Under the pieces are notes generated by a model. It had not been told where the DNA came from. It saw only the letters and a program-made list of their open reading frames with translations, and made no database searches. From assembly GCA_934401915.1 (NCBI GenBank), contig CAKRSV010000002.1:62001-126000 (forward strand): DNA of 64,000 bases, given 5' to 3'. The translations under genes were made by a program, and so were the position numbers. Source of the DNA: an uncultured Lachnospiraceae bacterium. GTDB taxonomy: Bacteria; Bacillota; Clostridia; Lachnospirales; Lachnospiraceae. Below, piece by piece: positions 17,055 to 25,630 of the stretch (position 1 is its first letter; every line of letters begins with the position of its first letter).

Positions 17055-17816
17055 TCATTTGTTCATCTGGTACGGCGGATCGGCGGGATAGCCGCCCTTT
17101 AATTTCTGCATGCCACGCTGAATGGCGTCTCTGGAATTTTTCCAGTCGGCGTCCTTGTTGCGGTAATCGAATTTCTCAACCAGCCAGGAGACGTCCTCGG
17201 AGAGACGCTTCATGTTCTTCTCCATCAGTGCAAAGACCATGTCGTAGAATTCCTGCTTTTCCTTATCGCCGAGTCTGGTGTCGGCCGCCTCGCACAGATC
17301 GCCGAAGTGTGGGAGGCAGAATCCCTTGCTGTTTTTGATCTTTTCGCGAAATTCCGGATCGCGTTTGAACATCACAAAGAAGGTGTCCAGATAGCGTTCG
17401 TAGGTTTCGGCGTAGCGCTTGCAGATGTAACAGGATTCCTTTTTCTCCGTCACCCAGACGCCGATCGGGTTGAAGCCGGAGGTCTGCCTGCGCAGCTTGT
17501 CCTTCAGAGAGGTTTTGCCCGGTTTGAAGCCGGAAAACTGGCTGTGCATCTCCTTCAGCATCTGCATATAGTGGGTCTTGAGGATCCAGGCGTTGCCGAG
17601 CGTGTTGCCGTAGTCAAACATTTTCTTGAAATGTGGGCGGCAGAAGCCGGCAAGGTCTGTCTGTTCCCGGACATCGCTCTCCATGTAGGAGGAGCCGGAG
17701 CCGAGCACGAAGTCGAGAAGATCCTGCTCCACATTTCGCTCGATGAAGCAGAAGGGACATTCGTCCTGCGCGTTTACCGCATCGTTTAAGGGAATGGTAT
17801 ATAGCTGTTCTTTCAT
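17055..17816 (-). CDS. DUF6062-type cysteine-rich protein
   Basis: 253 residues, no signal peptide. It carries paired Cys/His motifs arranged twice: CPFCFIERN with FCRPHFKK, and CYICKRYAE with FCLPHFGDL. Each half thus offers C-x2-C and C-x2-H ligands, suggesting two metal-binding repeats. The start codon is preceded by GAGG at good spacing. I recognise it as a conserved Firmicute protein of unknown function (DUF6062). Its neighbours are on the other strand and give no functional hint. Confidence 0.7.
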   Translation of the reverse strand: MKEQLYTIPLNDAVNAQDECPFCFIERNVEQDLLDFVLGSGSSYMESDVREQTDLAGFCRPHFKKMFDYGNTLGNAWILKTHYMQMLKEMHSQFSGFKPGKTSLKDKLRRQTSGFNPIGVWVTEKKESCYICKRYAETYERYLDTFFVMFKRDPEFREKIKNSKGFCLPHFGDLCEAADTRLGDKEKQEFYDMVFALMEKNMKRLSEDVSWLVEKFDYRNKDADWKNSRDAIQRGMQKLKGGYPADPPYQMNK

Positions 17817-17916
17817 GGGCTGTCCTCGTTTCTTTCTGCGTCTGCTTTTTCTTGCAGAAGTTCTCTATAAATAGTAACATATAGAAAATGACAGGACAAG
17901 GAAGAGAGGAACAAAA

Positions 17917-18726
17917 ATGATCCCGACAGTGAATACAGATAAAGAACGGATCCTGGAGAAAGTGACGTGCTTCGCGCTCGATATGGACGGCACGATCTAT
18001 CTGGGAGAAAAATGGATCGAGGGGGCGCAGGCGTTTCTGCAGGCGGTCGAGAATTCCGGCAGAAGGTATGTCTTTCTGACGAACAACTCGTCGAAGAACG
18101 CCTCCGTGTATGTGGAAAAGCTGCACCGCATGGGACTGGACGTTCCGGAGGAGAAGATCGTCACGTCCGGGCAGGCGACGATCTGGTATCTGCAGCAGCA
18201 TTTTCCAGGCAAAAAGGTTTTTCTTCTGGGGAATCCGCTTTTGCAGGAAGAGTTCAGACAGGCGGGGATCGAGCTGGAGGAGGAACACCCGGATGTGGTC
18301 GTCACGGCATTCGACACTTCGCTGGACTACCGGAAGATGTGCAAGGTGTGCGACCATGTGCGGGCGGGACTGCCTTATCTCGCAACCCATCCCGACTATA
18401 ACTGCCCCACAGAGAACGGTTTTATTCCGGACGCAGGGGCGATCCATGCGTTTATTCATGCTTCGGCGTTCCGCTACCCGGACCGCATCATCGGCAAACC
18501 GAATGAGGACATCATCGCATACCTTGCAACCCGGGTCAATACGCCGCGCGGACAGATCGCCATGGTAGGCGACCGCCTGTATACGGACATTGCCGCCGGG
18601 AGAAATAACGGACTGCAGAGCGTTTTGGTGCTGAGCGGGGAGGCGCAGCTTGCGGATGTGGAGCAGTCGGAGGTAAAGCCTCACCTGATCTTTGACTCCG
18701 TGAAGGAGATGATCCCCTTTCTGTAA
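17917..18726 (+). CDS. HAD-IIA family sugar/nucleotide phosphatase (NagD-like)
   Basis: 269-aa cytoplasmic HAD hydrolase with all four motifs: ALDMDGTIYLG (nucleophile Asp), LTNNSSKNASVY (motif II Ser/Thr region), GKPNEDIIAYLA (motif III Lys) and MVGDRLYTDIAAG (motif IV acidic pair). The C2-type cap lies between motifs II and III, as in NagD, AraL and 4-nitrophenylphosphatases. The ATG follows GAGAGGAA. The physiological substrate cannot be assigned. It probably forms its own unit, since the downstream sugar operon has its own promoter. Confidence 0.9.
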   Translation: MIPTVNTDKERILEKVTCFALDMDGTIYLGEKWIEGAQAFLQAVENSGRRYVFLTNNSSKNASVYVEKLHRMGLDVPEEKIVTSGQATIWYLQQHFPGKKVFLLGNPLLQEEFRQAGIELEEEHPDVVVTAFDTSLDYRKMCKVCDHVRAGLPYLATHPDYNCPTENGFIPDAGAIHAFIHASAFRYPDRIIGKPNEDIIAYLATRVNTPRGQIAMVGDRLYTDIAAGRNNGLQSVLVLSGEAQLADVEQSEVKPHLIFDSVKEMIPFL

Positions 18727-18808
18727 GGCAGCCCGCCCGGCTGGGAACGCAAAGGCGCTGCGCCGGAGGCGGATAAAAAGTAAATACTAGACAATCTGCA
18801 CAAAAATG

Positions 18809-18874
18809 ACACCGGTTTTCTATCTAAAAGAGCAAAAATGCAAAAAGCATCTTGCGCGATCAGGAAACCGGTGT
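18809..18874. promoter_or_regulatory. Spaced inverted repeat upstream of the sugar operon promoter
   Basis: Positions 18809-18821 and 18862-18874 are inverted copies with one mismatch, 40 nt apart. The right copy covers the -35/-10 spacer of the operon promoter. It could be a looping or activator site. Function is inferred. Confidence 0.4.
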
Positions 18875-18880
18875 TATGCT
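18852..18880 (+). promoter_or_regulatory. Promoter of the maltodextrin-type operon
   Basis: TTGCGC at 18852-18857, a 17-bp spacer and TATGCT at 18875-18880, with the extended TG at 18872-18873. Transcription from about 18887 would run straight into the LacI-like operator repeats. The leader before the first gene (19101) is about 215 nt and has no convincing gene. Confidence 0.6.
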
Positions 18881-18893
18881 TATCTCAACTTAA

Positions 18894-18942
18894 CGGAAAC
18901 GTTACCGATAACGATACCGACATCGTTACCGAAAACGATGCC
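18894..18942. promoter_or_regulatory. Repeated LacI-type operators
   Basis: Two 19-bp direct copies (18900-18918 and 18924-18942, two mismatches) each contain a dyad: CGTTA/TAACG in the first and CATCGTT/AACGATG (18921-18940) in the second. A further CGG-AACGTT-CCG-type palindrome with central CG is centred at 18900/18901. Central CG dyads are typical of LacI-family sites. They lie just after the predicted transcription start, suiting repression by the LacI protein encoded at 24104. Confidence 0.65.
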
Positions 18943-19100
18943 AACCGTGGAACTTCAGGGAAAAGATCAAGATTGAAGCTGGAGGCTGCGGAAGGTGAAC
19001 GGTACAAGAGAGAACCGTTTAAAGAAACGGATATCGGTCGGAAACGCACCGGAGAGGAACAAGTGATTTAGATTCATTTAGGAAAGGGAGAGGAAACAAA

Positions 19101-20537
19101 ATGAAAAAGAAACTTGTAAGCTCATTACTTTGTGCAGCAATGATCTCTTCAATGCTTGTAGGCTGTGGCTCATCTGACAGCGCGCCGGCAGCAAGCGACG
19201 CAGAAACGGATGCAGCAGCAACAGAAGAGACCGCAGAGGCAGCCGACAGCGCAGCAGAGACAACGGACGAGGCATCAGCAGAGACCGAGGCGTCAGCAGA
19301 GGGCGGTTCTGTATATTATCTGAACTTCAAGCCGGAGGTTGACGAAGCATGGCAGAAGATCGCAGCCGACTACACGGCATCCACCGGCGTAGAGGTGAAG
19401 GTTGTAACGGCAGCCAGCGGTACGTATGAAGAGGTATTAAAATCTGAGATCGCAGGAAGCGATGCACCGACACTGTTCCAGATCAACGGACCGATAGGAT
19501 ACAATTCCTGGAAGGACTACTGCATGGATCTTTCCGATACTGAGCTTTTCAAGGATCTGTCTGACCAGAGCCTTGCAGTATACGGCGAGGATGGAAAGCC
19601 TTACGGCGTACCTTATACCGTAGAGTCTTACGGTATCATTTACAACGATGCGATCATGCAGGCATACTTCGCTATGGATGGCGCAGTTGTCACAAGCGTG
19701 GATGACATCAACAACTTTGACACCTTAAAGGCAGTTGTAGAAGATATGCAGGCAAAGAAAGATGACCTTGGAATCAGTGGTGTATTTGCATGTACATCCC
19801 TTCTTCCCGGTGAGGACTGGAGATGGCAGACACACCTTGCAAACCTTCCGGTTTACTACGAACTGAAGGACAAGGGAATCTCTGATACCGATGAGCTGGA
19901 GTTCACATACAGCGACAACTACAAGAACATTTTTGATCTTTACATCAACAATTCCACCTGTGCACCGACTCTGCTCGGCAGCAAGGCAGTTACCGATTCC
20001 ATGGCTGAGTTCGCTCTTGGCGAGTGTGCAATGGTTCAGAATGGTAACTGGGCATGGGGACAGATCTCCGAGGTTGACGGCAACACCGTAAAGGAAGAGG
20101 ACGTTAAGTTCATGCCGATCTACACAGGCGTAGCAGGCGAGGAGAATCAGGGCTTATGTACCGGTACAGAGAACTTCTGGTGCATCAACAGCCAGGCAGA
20201 TGCAGCTGACATCAAGGCTACTGAGGATTTCGTAGCATGGCTGATCACTTCGGATGAAGGAAAAGACATCATGGTCAACACACTTGGCAACTCCGCTCCG
20301 TTCTCCACATTCGGCGACGACGAGAAGCCTACCGATCCGCTTGCAAAAGAGATGTATCGTTACATGGAGAATGGCAAGACATCTGTAAGCTGGAACTTCA
20401 CCATCTTCCCGAGCCAGGATTTCAAGGATGACTTCGGCGCAGCACTTCTTGAGTACTGCAACGGCAACATGACATGGGATGACGTTAAGAACACCGTTGT
20501 TACCAGATGGGCAGAGGAGAAGGCAGCAACCAAATAA
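19101..20537 (+). CDS. Sugar ABC transporter substrate-binding lipoprotein (MalE-like)
   Basis: 478 residues. It has a lipoprotein signal peptide with lipobox LVGC, Cys22 being the lipidated residue, and then a ~45-residue linker of Ala, Glu, Asp and Thr common in clostridial lipoproteins. The mature part matches family 1 sugar-binding proteins: YLNFKPEVDEAWQKIAADY, SGTYEEVLKSEIAGSDAPTLF, GKPYGVPYTVESYGIIYN, and FALGECAMVQNGNWAWGQ. The ATG follows AGGAAAGGGAGAGG. It is the first gene of the operon, and its neighbours (MalQ, LacI) suggest maltose or maltodextrins. A strong hairpin follows it, as is common after highly expressed binding-protein genes. Confidence 0.93.
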   Translation: MKKKLVSSLLCAAMISSMLVGCGSSDSAPAASDAETDAAATEETAEAADSAAETTDEASAETEASAEGGSVYYLNFKPEVDEAWQKIAADYTASTGVEVKVVTAASGTYEEVLKSEIAGSDAPTLFQINGPIGYNSWKDYCMDLSDTELFKDLSDQSLAVYGEDGKPYGVPYTVESYGIIYNDAIMQAYFAMDGAVVTSVDDINNFDTLKAVVEDMQAKKDDLGISGVFACTSLLPGEDWRWQTHLANLPVYYELKDKGISDTDELEFTYSDNYKNIFDLYINNSTCAPTLLGSKAVTDSMAEFALGECAMVQNGNWAWGQISEVDGNTVKEEDVKFMPIYTGVAGEENQGLCTGTENFWCINSQADAADIKATEDFVAWLITSDEGKDIMVNTLGNSAPFSTFGDDEKPTDPLAKEMYRYMENGKTSVSWNFTIFPSQDFKDDFGAALLEYCNGNMTWDDVKNTVVTRWAEEKAATK

Positions 20538-20583
20538 GGGCTGTACGGATCCGGATAATTTACAAAAGAATGATCTACTTTTC

Positions 20584-20619
20584 AGAAGCGCTTCGCGGCC
20601 TGGAGCTGCGGGCGCTTCT
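20584..20619 (+). other. Hairpin between binding-protein and permease genes
   Basis: An 8-bp stem (20584-20591 with 20612-20619) is continued by six inner pairs around a 5-nt loop. No T-run follows. It is probably an mRNA-stabilising or partial-readthrough element that raises binding-protein output over the permeases, by analogy to malE-malF intergenic structures. Confidence 0.6.
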
Positions 20620-20659
20620 TCCATAAAGAAGCATAAAATGAAAGGAGTCCGGCAAGCAT

Positions 20660-21505
20660 ATGGAAAAGACATTAAAAAAATATTTCCTGGTATTTACATT
20701 ACCAACCCTCATCGCGTTTGCCTTTGCTTTTATTATTCCGTTTATTCAGGGCATTTATCTGTCCTTCTGTGAGTTCACCACAGTAAAGAACGCTAAATTT
20801 GTCGGTCTGGAAAATTATAAATTAGCATTTTCAAGTGGACAGGGATTTCTGAACGCGATGGGATTTACAACGCTTTTTACCGTGGTGAGCGTCATCACGA
20901 TCAATCTTTTTGCGTTTGCGATCGCACTTTTGCTGACCAGAAAGATCAAAGGAACCAACGTTTTCCGTACTGTATTTTTTATGCCAAACCTGATCGGTGG
21001 AATCGTCCTTGGTTACACCTGGCAGCAGATGATCAACGCGATCCTCTACCGCTATGAGACGACGATCGTTGCAAGCGCCAAGTATGGCTTCTGGGGTTTG
21101 GTGATCCTTATGAACTGGCAAATGATTGGGTATATGATGATCATTTACATAGCAGGTCTTCAGAATGTACCCACTGATCTGATAGAAGCGGCAAAGATCG
21201 ACGGTGCGACCGCATGGCAGACACTGATCAAGGTAAAGCTGCCGATGGTTATGAGCTCCGTTACGATCTGCGTATTTCTTACCCTGTCGAACAGCTTTAA
21301 GCTCTTCGACCAGAACAAGGCGCTGACAAACGGCGCGCCGATGAACAAGACACAGATGCTTGCCCTGAACATTTACGACACGTTCTACGGCAAGACCGGA
21401 TATGAAGGCGTAGGACAGGCGAAGGCAGTCATCTTCTTCATCCTGGTAGCGGTGATCGCACTCTGCCAGCTTGCATTTACAAGAAGTAAGGAGGTAGAAC
21501 AATAA
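20660..21505 (+). CDS. Sugar ABC transporter permease (MalF/UgpA-like)
   Basis: 281-aa integral membrane protein with six predicted spans, starting MEKTLKKYFLVFTLPTLIAF. The cytoplasmic EAA loop that contacts the ATPase reads EAAKIDGATAWQTLIKVKLP. AGGAG lies 11 nt before the ATG. Its TAA overlaps the next start codon (TAATG), implying translational coupling. It pairs with the following permease to form the channel. No ATPase gene is present in this operon, so a shared MsmX/MsmK-type ATPase encoded elsewhere is likely. Confidence 0.93.
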   Translation: MEKTLKKYFLVFTLPTLIAFAFAFIIPFIQGIYLSFCEFTTVKNAKFVGLENYKLAFSSGQGFLNAMGFTTLFTVVSVITINLFAFAIALLLTRKIKGTNVFRTVFFMPNLIGGIVLGYTWQQMINAILYRYETTIVASAKYGFWGLVILMNWQMIGYMMIIYIAGLQNVPTDLIEAAKIDGATAWQTLIKVKLPMVMSSVTICVFLTLSNSFKLFDQNKALTNGAPMNKTQMLALNIYDTFYGKTGYEGVGQAKAVIFFILVAVIALCQLAFTRSKEVEQ

Positions 21506-22353
21506 TGGCACAATCCAAATCGACGAAGTTTGCAAATAAGATCTTTTTTGTATTACTGCTTGTATTTACGGTCATCGTGCTCTACCCGTTGTTCTTTATC
21601 CTGAACAACTCTTTCAAGGGAAAATTTTTCATCAGTAAGGATCCTTTTGCCCTGCCAAACAGCGAGACGTTTTCCGGTCTGACCAACTATGTGAACGGTC
21701 TGATCAAGACCGGTCTGCTCTCGGCGATCGGCTGGTCGTTCTTCATCACGATCCTGTCAGTTATTCTGCTGATCGTGTTCACTTCGATGACAGCCTACTA
21801 TATCACCAGAGTGAAATCGAGGGTTACTACTATTTTGTATTATATGTTTGCGTTCTCCATGATCGTGCCATTCCAGATGGTAATGTTCACCATGACCAGT
21901 CTGGCGGACACCTGCCATCTGAAAAATCCGCTTGGCATGTGTGTCCTGTATCTTGGATTCGGCGCAGGACTTTCTATCTTTATGTTTTCCGGATTTATCA
22001 AATCCGTACCGCTTGAGATTGAAGAGGCGGCCATGATCGACGGCTGTACACCGTTGCAGACCTTTTTCGGTGTCGTATTTCCGATCCTGAAGCCGACGGC
22101 GATCACGGTGGCGATCTTAAACGCTATGTGGATCTGGAACGACTTCCTGCTCCCGTACCTTGTGATCGGTATCAGCACGAAGTACAAGACGATACCGGTC
22201 GTAGTGCAGATGCTGGTAGGCTCCAACGGAAATAAGGATATGGGTGCGCTGATGGCGATGCTGGTTCTATCCATCATCCCGATCGTAATCTTCTACATGG
22301 CATGCCAGAAATATATCATTGAAGGCGTGGTTGCAGGTGCGGTCAAGGGTTAA
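21505..22353 (+). CDS. Sugar ABC transporter permease (MalG/UgpE-like)
   Basis: 282-aa six-span permease, second channel subunit. The EAA loop reads EEAAMIDGCTPLQTFFGVVFP. The start overlaps the previous stop by one base and has a strong AAGGAGGT site. Hydrophobic spans begin at IFFVLLLVFTVIVLYPLFF, and the last ends near VIFYMACQKYIIEGVVAG. A ~210-bp gap follows with no terminator that I can see, so malQ may be cotranscribed. Confidence 0.93.
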   Translation: MAQSKSTKFANKIFFVLLLVFTVIVLYPLFFILNNSFKGKFFISKDPFALPNSETFSGLTNYVNGLIKTGLLSAIGWSFFITILSVILLIVFTSMTAYYITRVKSRVTTILYYMFAFSMIVPFQMVMFTMTSLADTCHLKNPLGMCVLYLGFGAGLSIFMFSGFIKSVPLEIEEAAMIDGCTPLQTFFGVVFPILKPTAITVAILNAMWIWNDFLLPYLVIGISTKYKTIPVVVQMLVGSNGNKDMGALMAMLVLSIIPIVIFYMACQKYIIEGVVAGAVKG

Positions 22354-22563
22354 GGTATGACTGGATCGGTCAACCCATTCGTAGAGCGGAACGTAGTCTG
22401 GAGCCTGGGGAAGAAACACGGGTATAGCCGGAAGGTTCTGGGGTTGAACATCTGGAAACGAACTGAGAATTTGGTTGTCTGGCGGGAAAAAAGATAGTAG
22501 AATTAAGAAAGAATCCGGTCTTTTGCCGTCAGGCAGCACAGTTTTTGAAAGGATATTACAGAT

Positions 22564-24045
22564 ATGAGAAGAAGTGGTGTTTTGATGCCCGTCTCCAGTA
22601 TTCCATCCAGATATGGAATCGGAACCTTTTCCAGACAGGCATATGATTTTATCAACCTGCTGGAGCAGGCAGGGCAGACATACTGGCAGATGCTGCCGCT
22701 TGGTCCGACCGGATATGGAGACTCTCCCTACCAGTCTTTTTCCACGTTTGCGGGCAATCCTTACTATATCGATCTGGAGGCGCTGATTGAAAAGGGATGG
22801 CTGACAGAGGAAGAGTGCGATCAGTATGATTTCGGAGACAATGAAGAATATATCGATTATGAGAAAATCTACCTCTCAAGATTCAAGGCGCTGAGGACCG
22901 CTTACGGGAACAGCCGGATCGGGGAGCAGGAGGATTTTCAGAGGTTTTGCAGGGAAAATGCGTACTGGCTCGACGACTACGCACTCTATATGGCGGTGAA
23001 AAATTCTTTTGGAGGAAAAAGCTGGAGCGAGTGGGACGACGATATCCGGCTCCGCAGACCGGAGGCGATGAAGCGCTGCCGTGAAAAGTTTGCAGATGAG
23101 ATCGGCTTTTATCAGTTCCAGCAGTATCTGTTTGCGGTACAGTGGTTTGCACTCAAGGCGTATGCAAATCAGAAAAAGATCCAGATCATCGGGGATATTC
23201 CGATCTACGTGGCATTCGACAGTGCGGACACCTGGGCGAACCCGGAGCTGTTCCAGCTGGATGAGGATCTGATCCCTGTCGCTGTGGCTGGATGCCCGCC
23301 GGATGCGTTCTCGGCAACCGGGCAGCTTTGGGGTAACCCGCTCTATCGCTGGGATTATCACAAGGAGACAGAGTATGCGTGGTGGATGAAGCGGATCGCT
23401 TACTGCTACGATCTGTACGATGTGGTCCGCATCGATCATTTCCGCGGATTTGACGAGTATTATTCGATCCCTTACGGAGACCCGACCGCTGAGTTCGGTC
23501 ATTGGGAAAAGGGACCGGGTTACGATATTTTCAAGACGATGAAGGCGAAGCTGGGCAACAAGGCGGTCATCGCGGAGGATCTCGGATTTTTGACTGATAC
23601 AGTCATTAAACTGGTGAAAAAGACAGGCTACCCGGGAATGAAGATCCTGCAGTTTGCCTTTGATTCGAGGGAAGAGAGCGATTATCTTCCGCACAATTAC
23701 ACAGCCAACAGCATTGTCTACACGGGTACACATGACAACGACACGACGGTCGGCTGGTATGATACGCTGAACCGGAAAGACAAGGCTTTTGCCAAAAAGT
23801 ATCTGAACATCCGCTCGAACAAGGATGTTCACTGGGCGTTTATCCGCGCGGCGCTGGCGAGCGTGTCCGACACCTGTATCATCCCGATGCAGGATTATCT
23901 GGGACTTGGAACAGAGGCGCGCATCAATATGCCGTCCACGCTCGGAACAAACTGGAAGTGGAGGATGCTTCCCGGCCAGTTTACCGAGGAGCTGGCGGAG
24001 CAGATGAAGGATATGGCGAGACTGTATGGCAGAGTGAAGAGATAG
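22564..24045 (+). CDS. malQ: 4-alpha-glucanotransferase (amylomaltase, GH77)
   Basis: 493-aa cytoplasmic disproportionating enzyme that transfers glucan chains between maltodextrins, releasing glucose. GH77 signatures are RSGVLMPVSSIPSRYGIGTF, WQMLPLGPTGYGDSPYQS, VVRIDHFRGFDEYY (catalytic Asp), AVIAEDLGFL (acid/base Glu) and GTHDNDTTVGWY (third carboxylate). Length fits the bacterial family. The ATG follows AAAGGATA. Together with the binding protein and permeases it defines a maltodextrin uptake and use locus. Confidence 0.96.
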   Translation: MRRSGVLMPVSSIPSRYGIGTFSRQAYDFINLLEQAGQTYWQMLPLGPTGYGDSPYQSFSTFAGNPYYIDLEALIEKGWLTEEECDQYDFGDNEEYIDYEKIYLSRFKALRTAYGNSRIGEQEDFQRFCRENAYWLDDYALYMAVKNSFGGKSWSEWDDDIRLRRPEAMKRCREKFADEIGFYQFQQYLFAVQWFALKAYANQKKIQIIGDIPIYVAFDSADTWANPELFQLDEDLIPVAVAGCPPDAFSATGQLWGNPLYRWDYHKETEYAWWMKRIAYCYDLYDVVRIDHFRGFDEYYSIPYGDPTAEFGHWEKGPGYDIFKTMKAKLGNKAVIAEDLGFLTDTVIKLVKKTGYPGMKILQFAFDSREESDYLPHNYTANSIVYTGTHDNDTTVGWYDTLNRKDKAFAKKYLNIRSNKDVHWAFIRAALASVSDTCIIPMQDYLGLGTEARINMPSTLGTNWKWRMLPGQFTEELAEQMKDMARLYGRVKR

Positions 24046-24054
24046 GAGATGACG

Positions 24055-24090
24055 ATTCAGGATCAGGGCGGGGCTGCCTTGATTCTGAAT
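24055..24090 (+). other. 15-bp hairpin between malQ and lacI-type gene
   Basis: Positions 24055-24069 pair with 24076-24090 along all 15 positions (two wobbles), with a 6-nt loop and no T-run. It ends 13 nt before the regulator's ATG, where no clear ribosome binding site is visible. It may stabilise malQ mRNA or restrain regulator translation. Confidence 0.6.
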
Positions 24091-24103
24091 TGCTGTAGAA
24101 AAG

Positions 24104-25141
24104 ATGGCGGAGATCACGATCAGGGACATAGCAAAAAAATGTGGAGTAGGGATCAGCACGGTATCCAGGGCGATCAACAATCATCCGGATATCAACCCGG
24201 AGACAAAGAAGATGATCATGGATGTCATCGGGGAGACCGGCTTTATCCCCAATAACAGCGCGCGAAACCTGAAAAGGACGGACGCAAAGTGTATTGCCGT
24301 TCTGGTCAAGGGTATCACGAACCCCTTTTTCAGCAATATGATCCGTATCATCGAGGAGGAGACGCAGCGGAACAAATACGCGCTGGTGCTGCGCCATGTG
24401 GAGGCGCATGAGGACGAGGTAGATGTGGCGCTGGAGCTGGAAAAGGAAAAACGGCTGCGCGGCATCGTCTTTCTGGGCGGCCGGTTTGCCCATTCGCAGG
24501 AAAAGATCAGCAAGCTGAATGTGCCCTTTATCTTCAGCACCATCGGCGTGTCCGTTTCCGGCAGTCTCGGAAAGCTGGACTTTTCCAGTATTTCGGTAGA
24601 CGATATGGCAGAGAGCCGGAAGATGACGGGGTATCTTCTGGAACTGGGGCACCGGCAGATCGCGATCATCGCAGAGCGGCCGGAGGAGCCGATCGGACGG
24701 CTTCGTGTGGAGGGCTATCGGAAGGCGTTTGAAGAAAAAAATCTCAAGGTGCCGGAGGAACTGATCTGCTACGTGCAGGACGGCATTGACTATTATTCTA
24801 TGGAAAACGGGTATCTTACCACGAAGAAGCTGCTCGCATCCGGACAGAAGGTCACGGCGATCTTTGCGACGGCGGATTCACTTGCCATCGGCGCCTGTCG
24901 TGCGGTTCTGGAGGCAGGAAAGCGGATACCGGAGGATATTTCGGTTGCCGGGTTCGATGGGATCGAGATGGGAGAGTATTACAATCCCAAGCTCACGACG
25001 ATGAAGCAGCCCGTTGAGAAGATGGCGAAGGACAGCATCCGCCTTTTGCTGGATGTGATCGCAGAGCGTCAGGAGCACCAGCACCGGATCTTTCCGGCGG
25101 AGCTGACCGTGCGTGAGTCCACCGGGAGATATACCGGATAA
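24104..25141 (+). CDS. LacI family transcriptional regulator
   Basis: 345 residues. The N-terminal LacI helix-turn-helix (ITIRDIAKKCGVGISTVSRA) and hinge lead to a periplasmic-binding-protein-like ligand domain with ELGHRQIAIIAERPEE, AIFATADSLAIGACRAV and DISVAGFDGIEMGEYY. Probably the local repressor acting on the repeated operators at 18894-18942 and responding to maltodextrin or a related sugar. The ribosome binding site is weak, consistent with low regulator levels. It converges with the CYTH gene, leaving only 6 bp between them. Confidence 0.92.
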   Translation: MAEITIRDIAKKCGVGISTVSRAINNHPDINPETKKMIMDVIGETGFIPNNSARNLKRTDAKCIAVLVKGITNPFFSNMIRIIEEETQRNKYALVLRHVEAHEDEVDVALELEKEKRLRGIVFLGGRFAHSQEKISKLNVPFIFSTIGVSVSGSLGKLDFSSISVDDMAESRKMTGYLLELGHRQIAIIAERPEEPIGRLRVEGYRKAFEEKNLKVPEELICYVQDGIDYYSMENGYLTTKKLLASGQKVTAIFATADSLAIGACRAVLEAGKRIPEDISVAGFDGIEMGEYYNPKLTTMKQPVEKMAKDSIRLLLDVIAERQEHQHRIFPAELTVRESTGRYTG

Positions 25142-25147
25142 GCGGCG

Positions 25148-25600
25148 CTAGAAGGTGCGTCGGCTCAGATTGGAATTGTGATAGGCAGGATCATTTGTCA
25201 CATCTTGACTAAACCAGTCAAGTGGAACAAATGCTTCTGCTGTTTCTTTGTCCGGAAATTCGACTTCCGCAATGATGAGCGGAGCAAACGGCTTCTCAAA
25301 GACATCCAGCTCTACGCACAGGGAAGTATCCTCGATCGGAATGACATAGCGCTTTTTGGAGATGATGACGCCGTCCGCCTTTTCCAGCAGATGATAGTAG
25401 GCCTGCTCGTTCAGAGGCAGATTGTACTCCTCTCTGGCGAGAAGTCCCTTTCCCTTGTAGGTCAGATAAAAGGTGTCGTCCTCCCGGCGCACCCGGATGA
25501 CCGGATCGGTATTGAGGTAAGCCTGCTCAATGAGGTGGCAGGGATAGGAGGACAGGTTTTCGGGTAAGGCTTTGATAGTGAATTTTCGTTCGATTTCCAT
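25148..25600 (-). CDS. CYTH domain protein (inorganic triphosphatase/adenylate-cyclase fold)
   Basis: 150 residues. The N-terminal ExExK signature MEIERKF (E2, E4, K6) defines the CYTH/triphosphate tunnel fold. Basic residues of the tunnel appear in VIRVRREDDTFYLTYKGKG and KKRYVIP, and acidic metal ligands in LCVELDVFEKP and EVEFPDKETAEAF. Bacterial stand-alone members hydrolyse tripolyphosphate or bind polyphosphate; a few are adenylate cyclases. Which applies here cannot be said. The start is preceded by AAAGG. A large palindrome lies just upstream of the gene. Confidence 0.88.
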   Translation of the reverse strand: MEIERKFTIKALPENLSSYPCHLIEQAYLNTDPVIRVRREDDTFYLTYKGKGLLAREEYNLPLNEQAYYHLLEKADGVIISKKRYVIPIEDTSLCVELDVFEKPFAPLIIAEVEFPDKETAEAFVPLDWFSQDVTNDPAYHNSNLSRRTF

Positions 25601-25630
25601 GGGTGAGGCCTTTCTGGTTTATTTTTTTCG

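Noticed and set aside
18838..19071. 77-codon open frame in the leader of the sugar operon
   Set aside because: It covers the promoter -10 and the operator repeats, has no ribosome binding site and a composition driven by the repeats. Not a gene.
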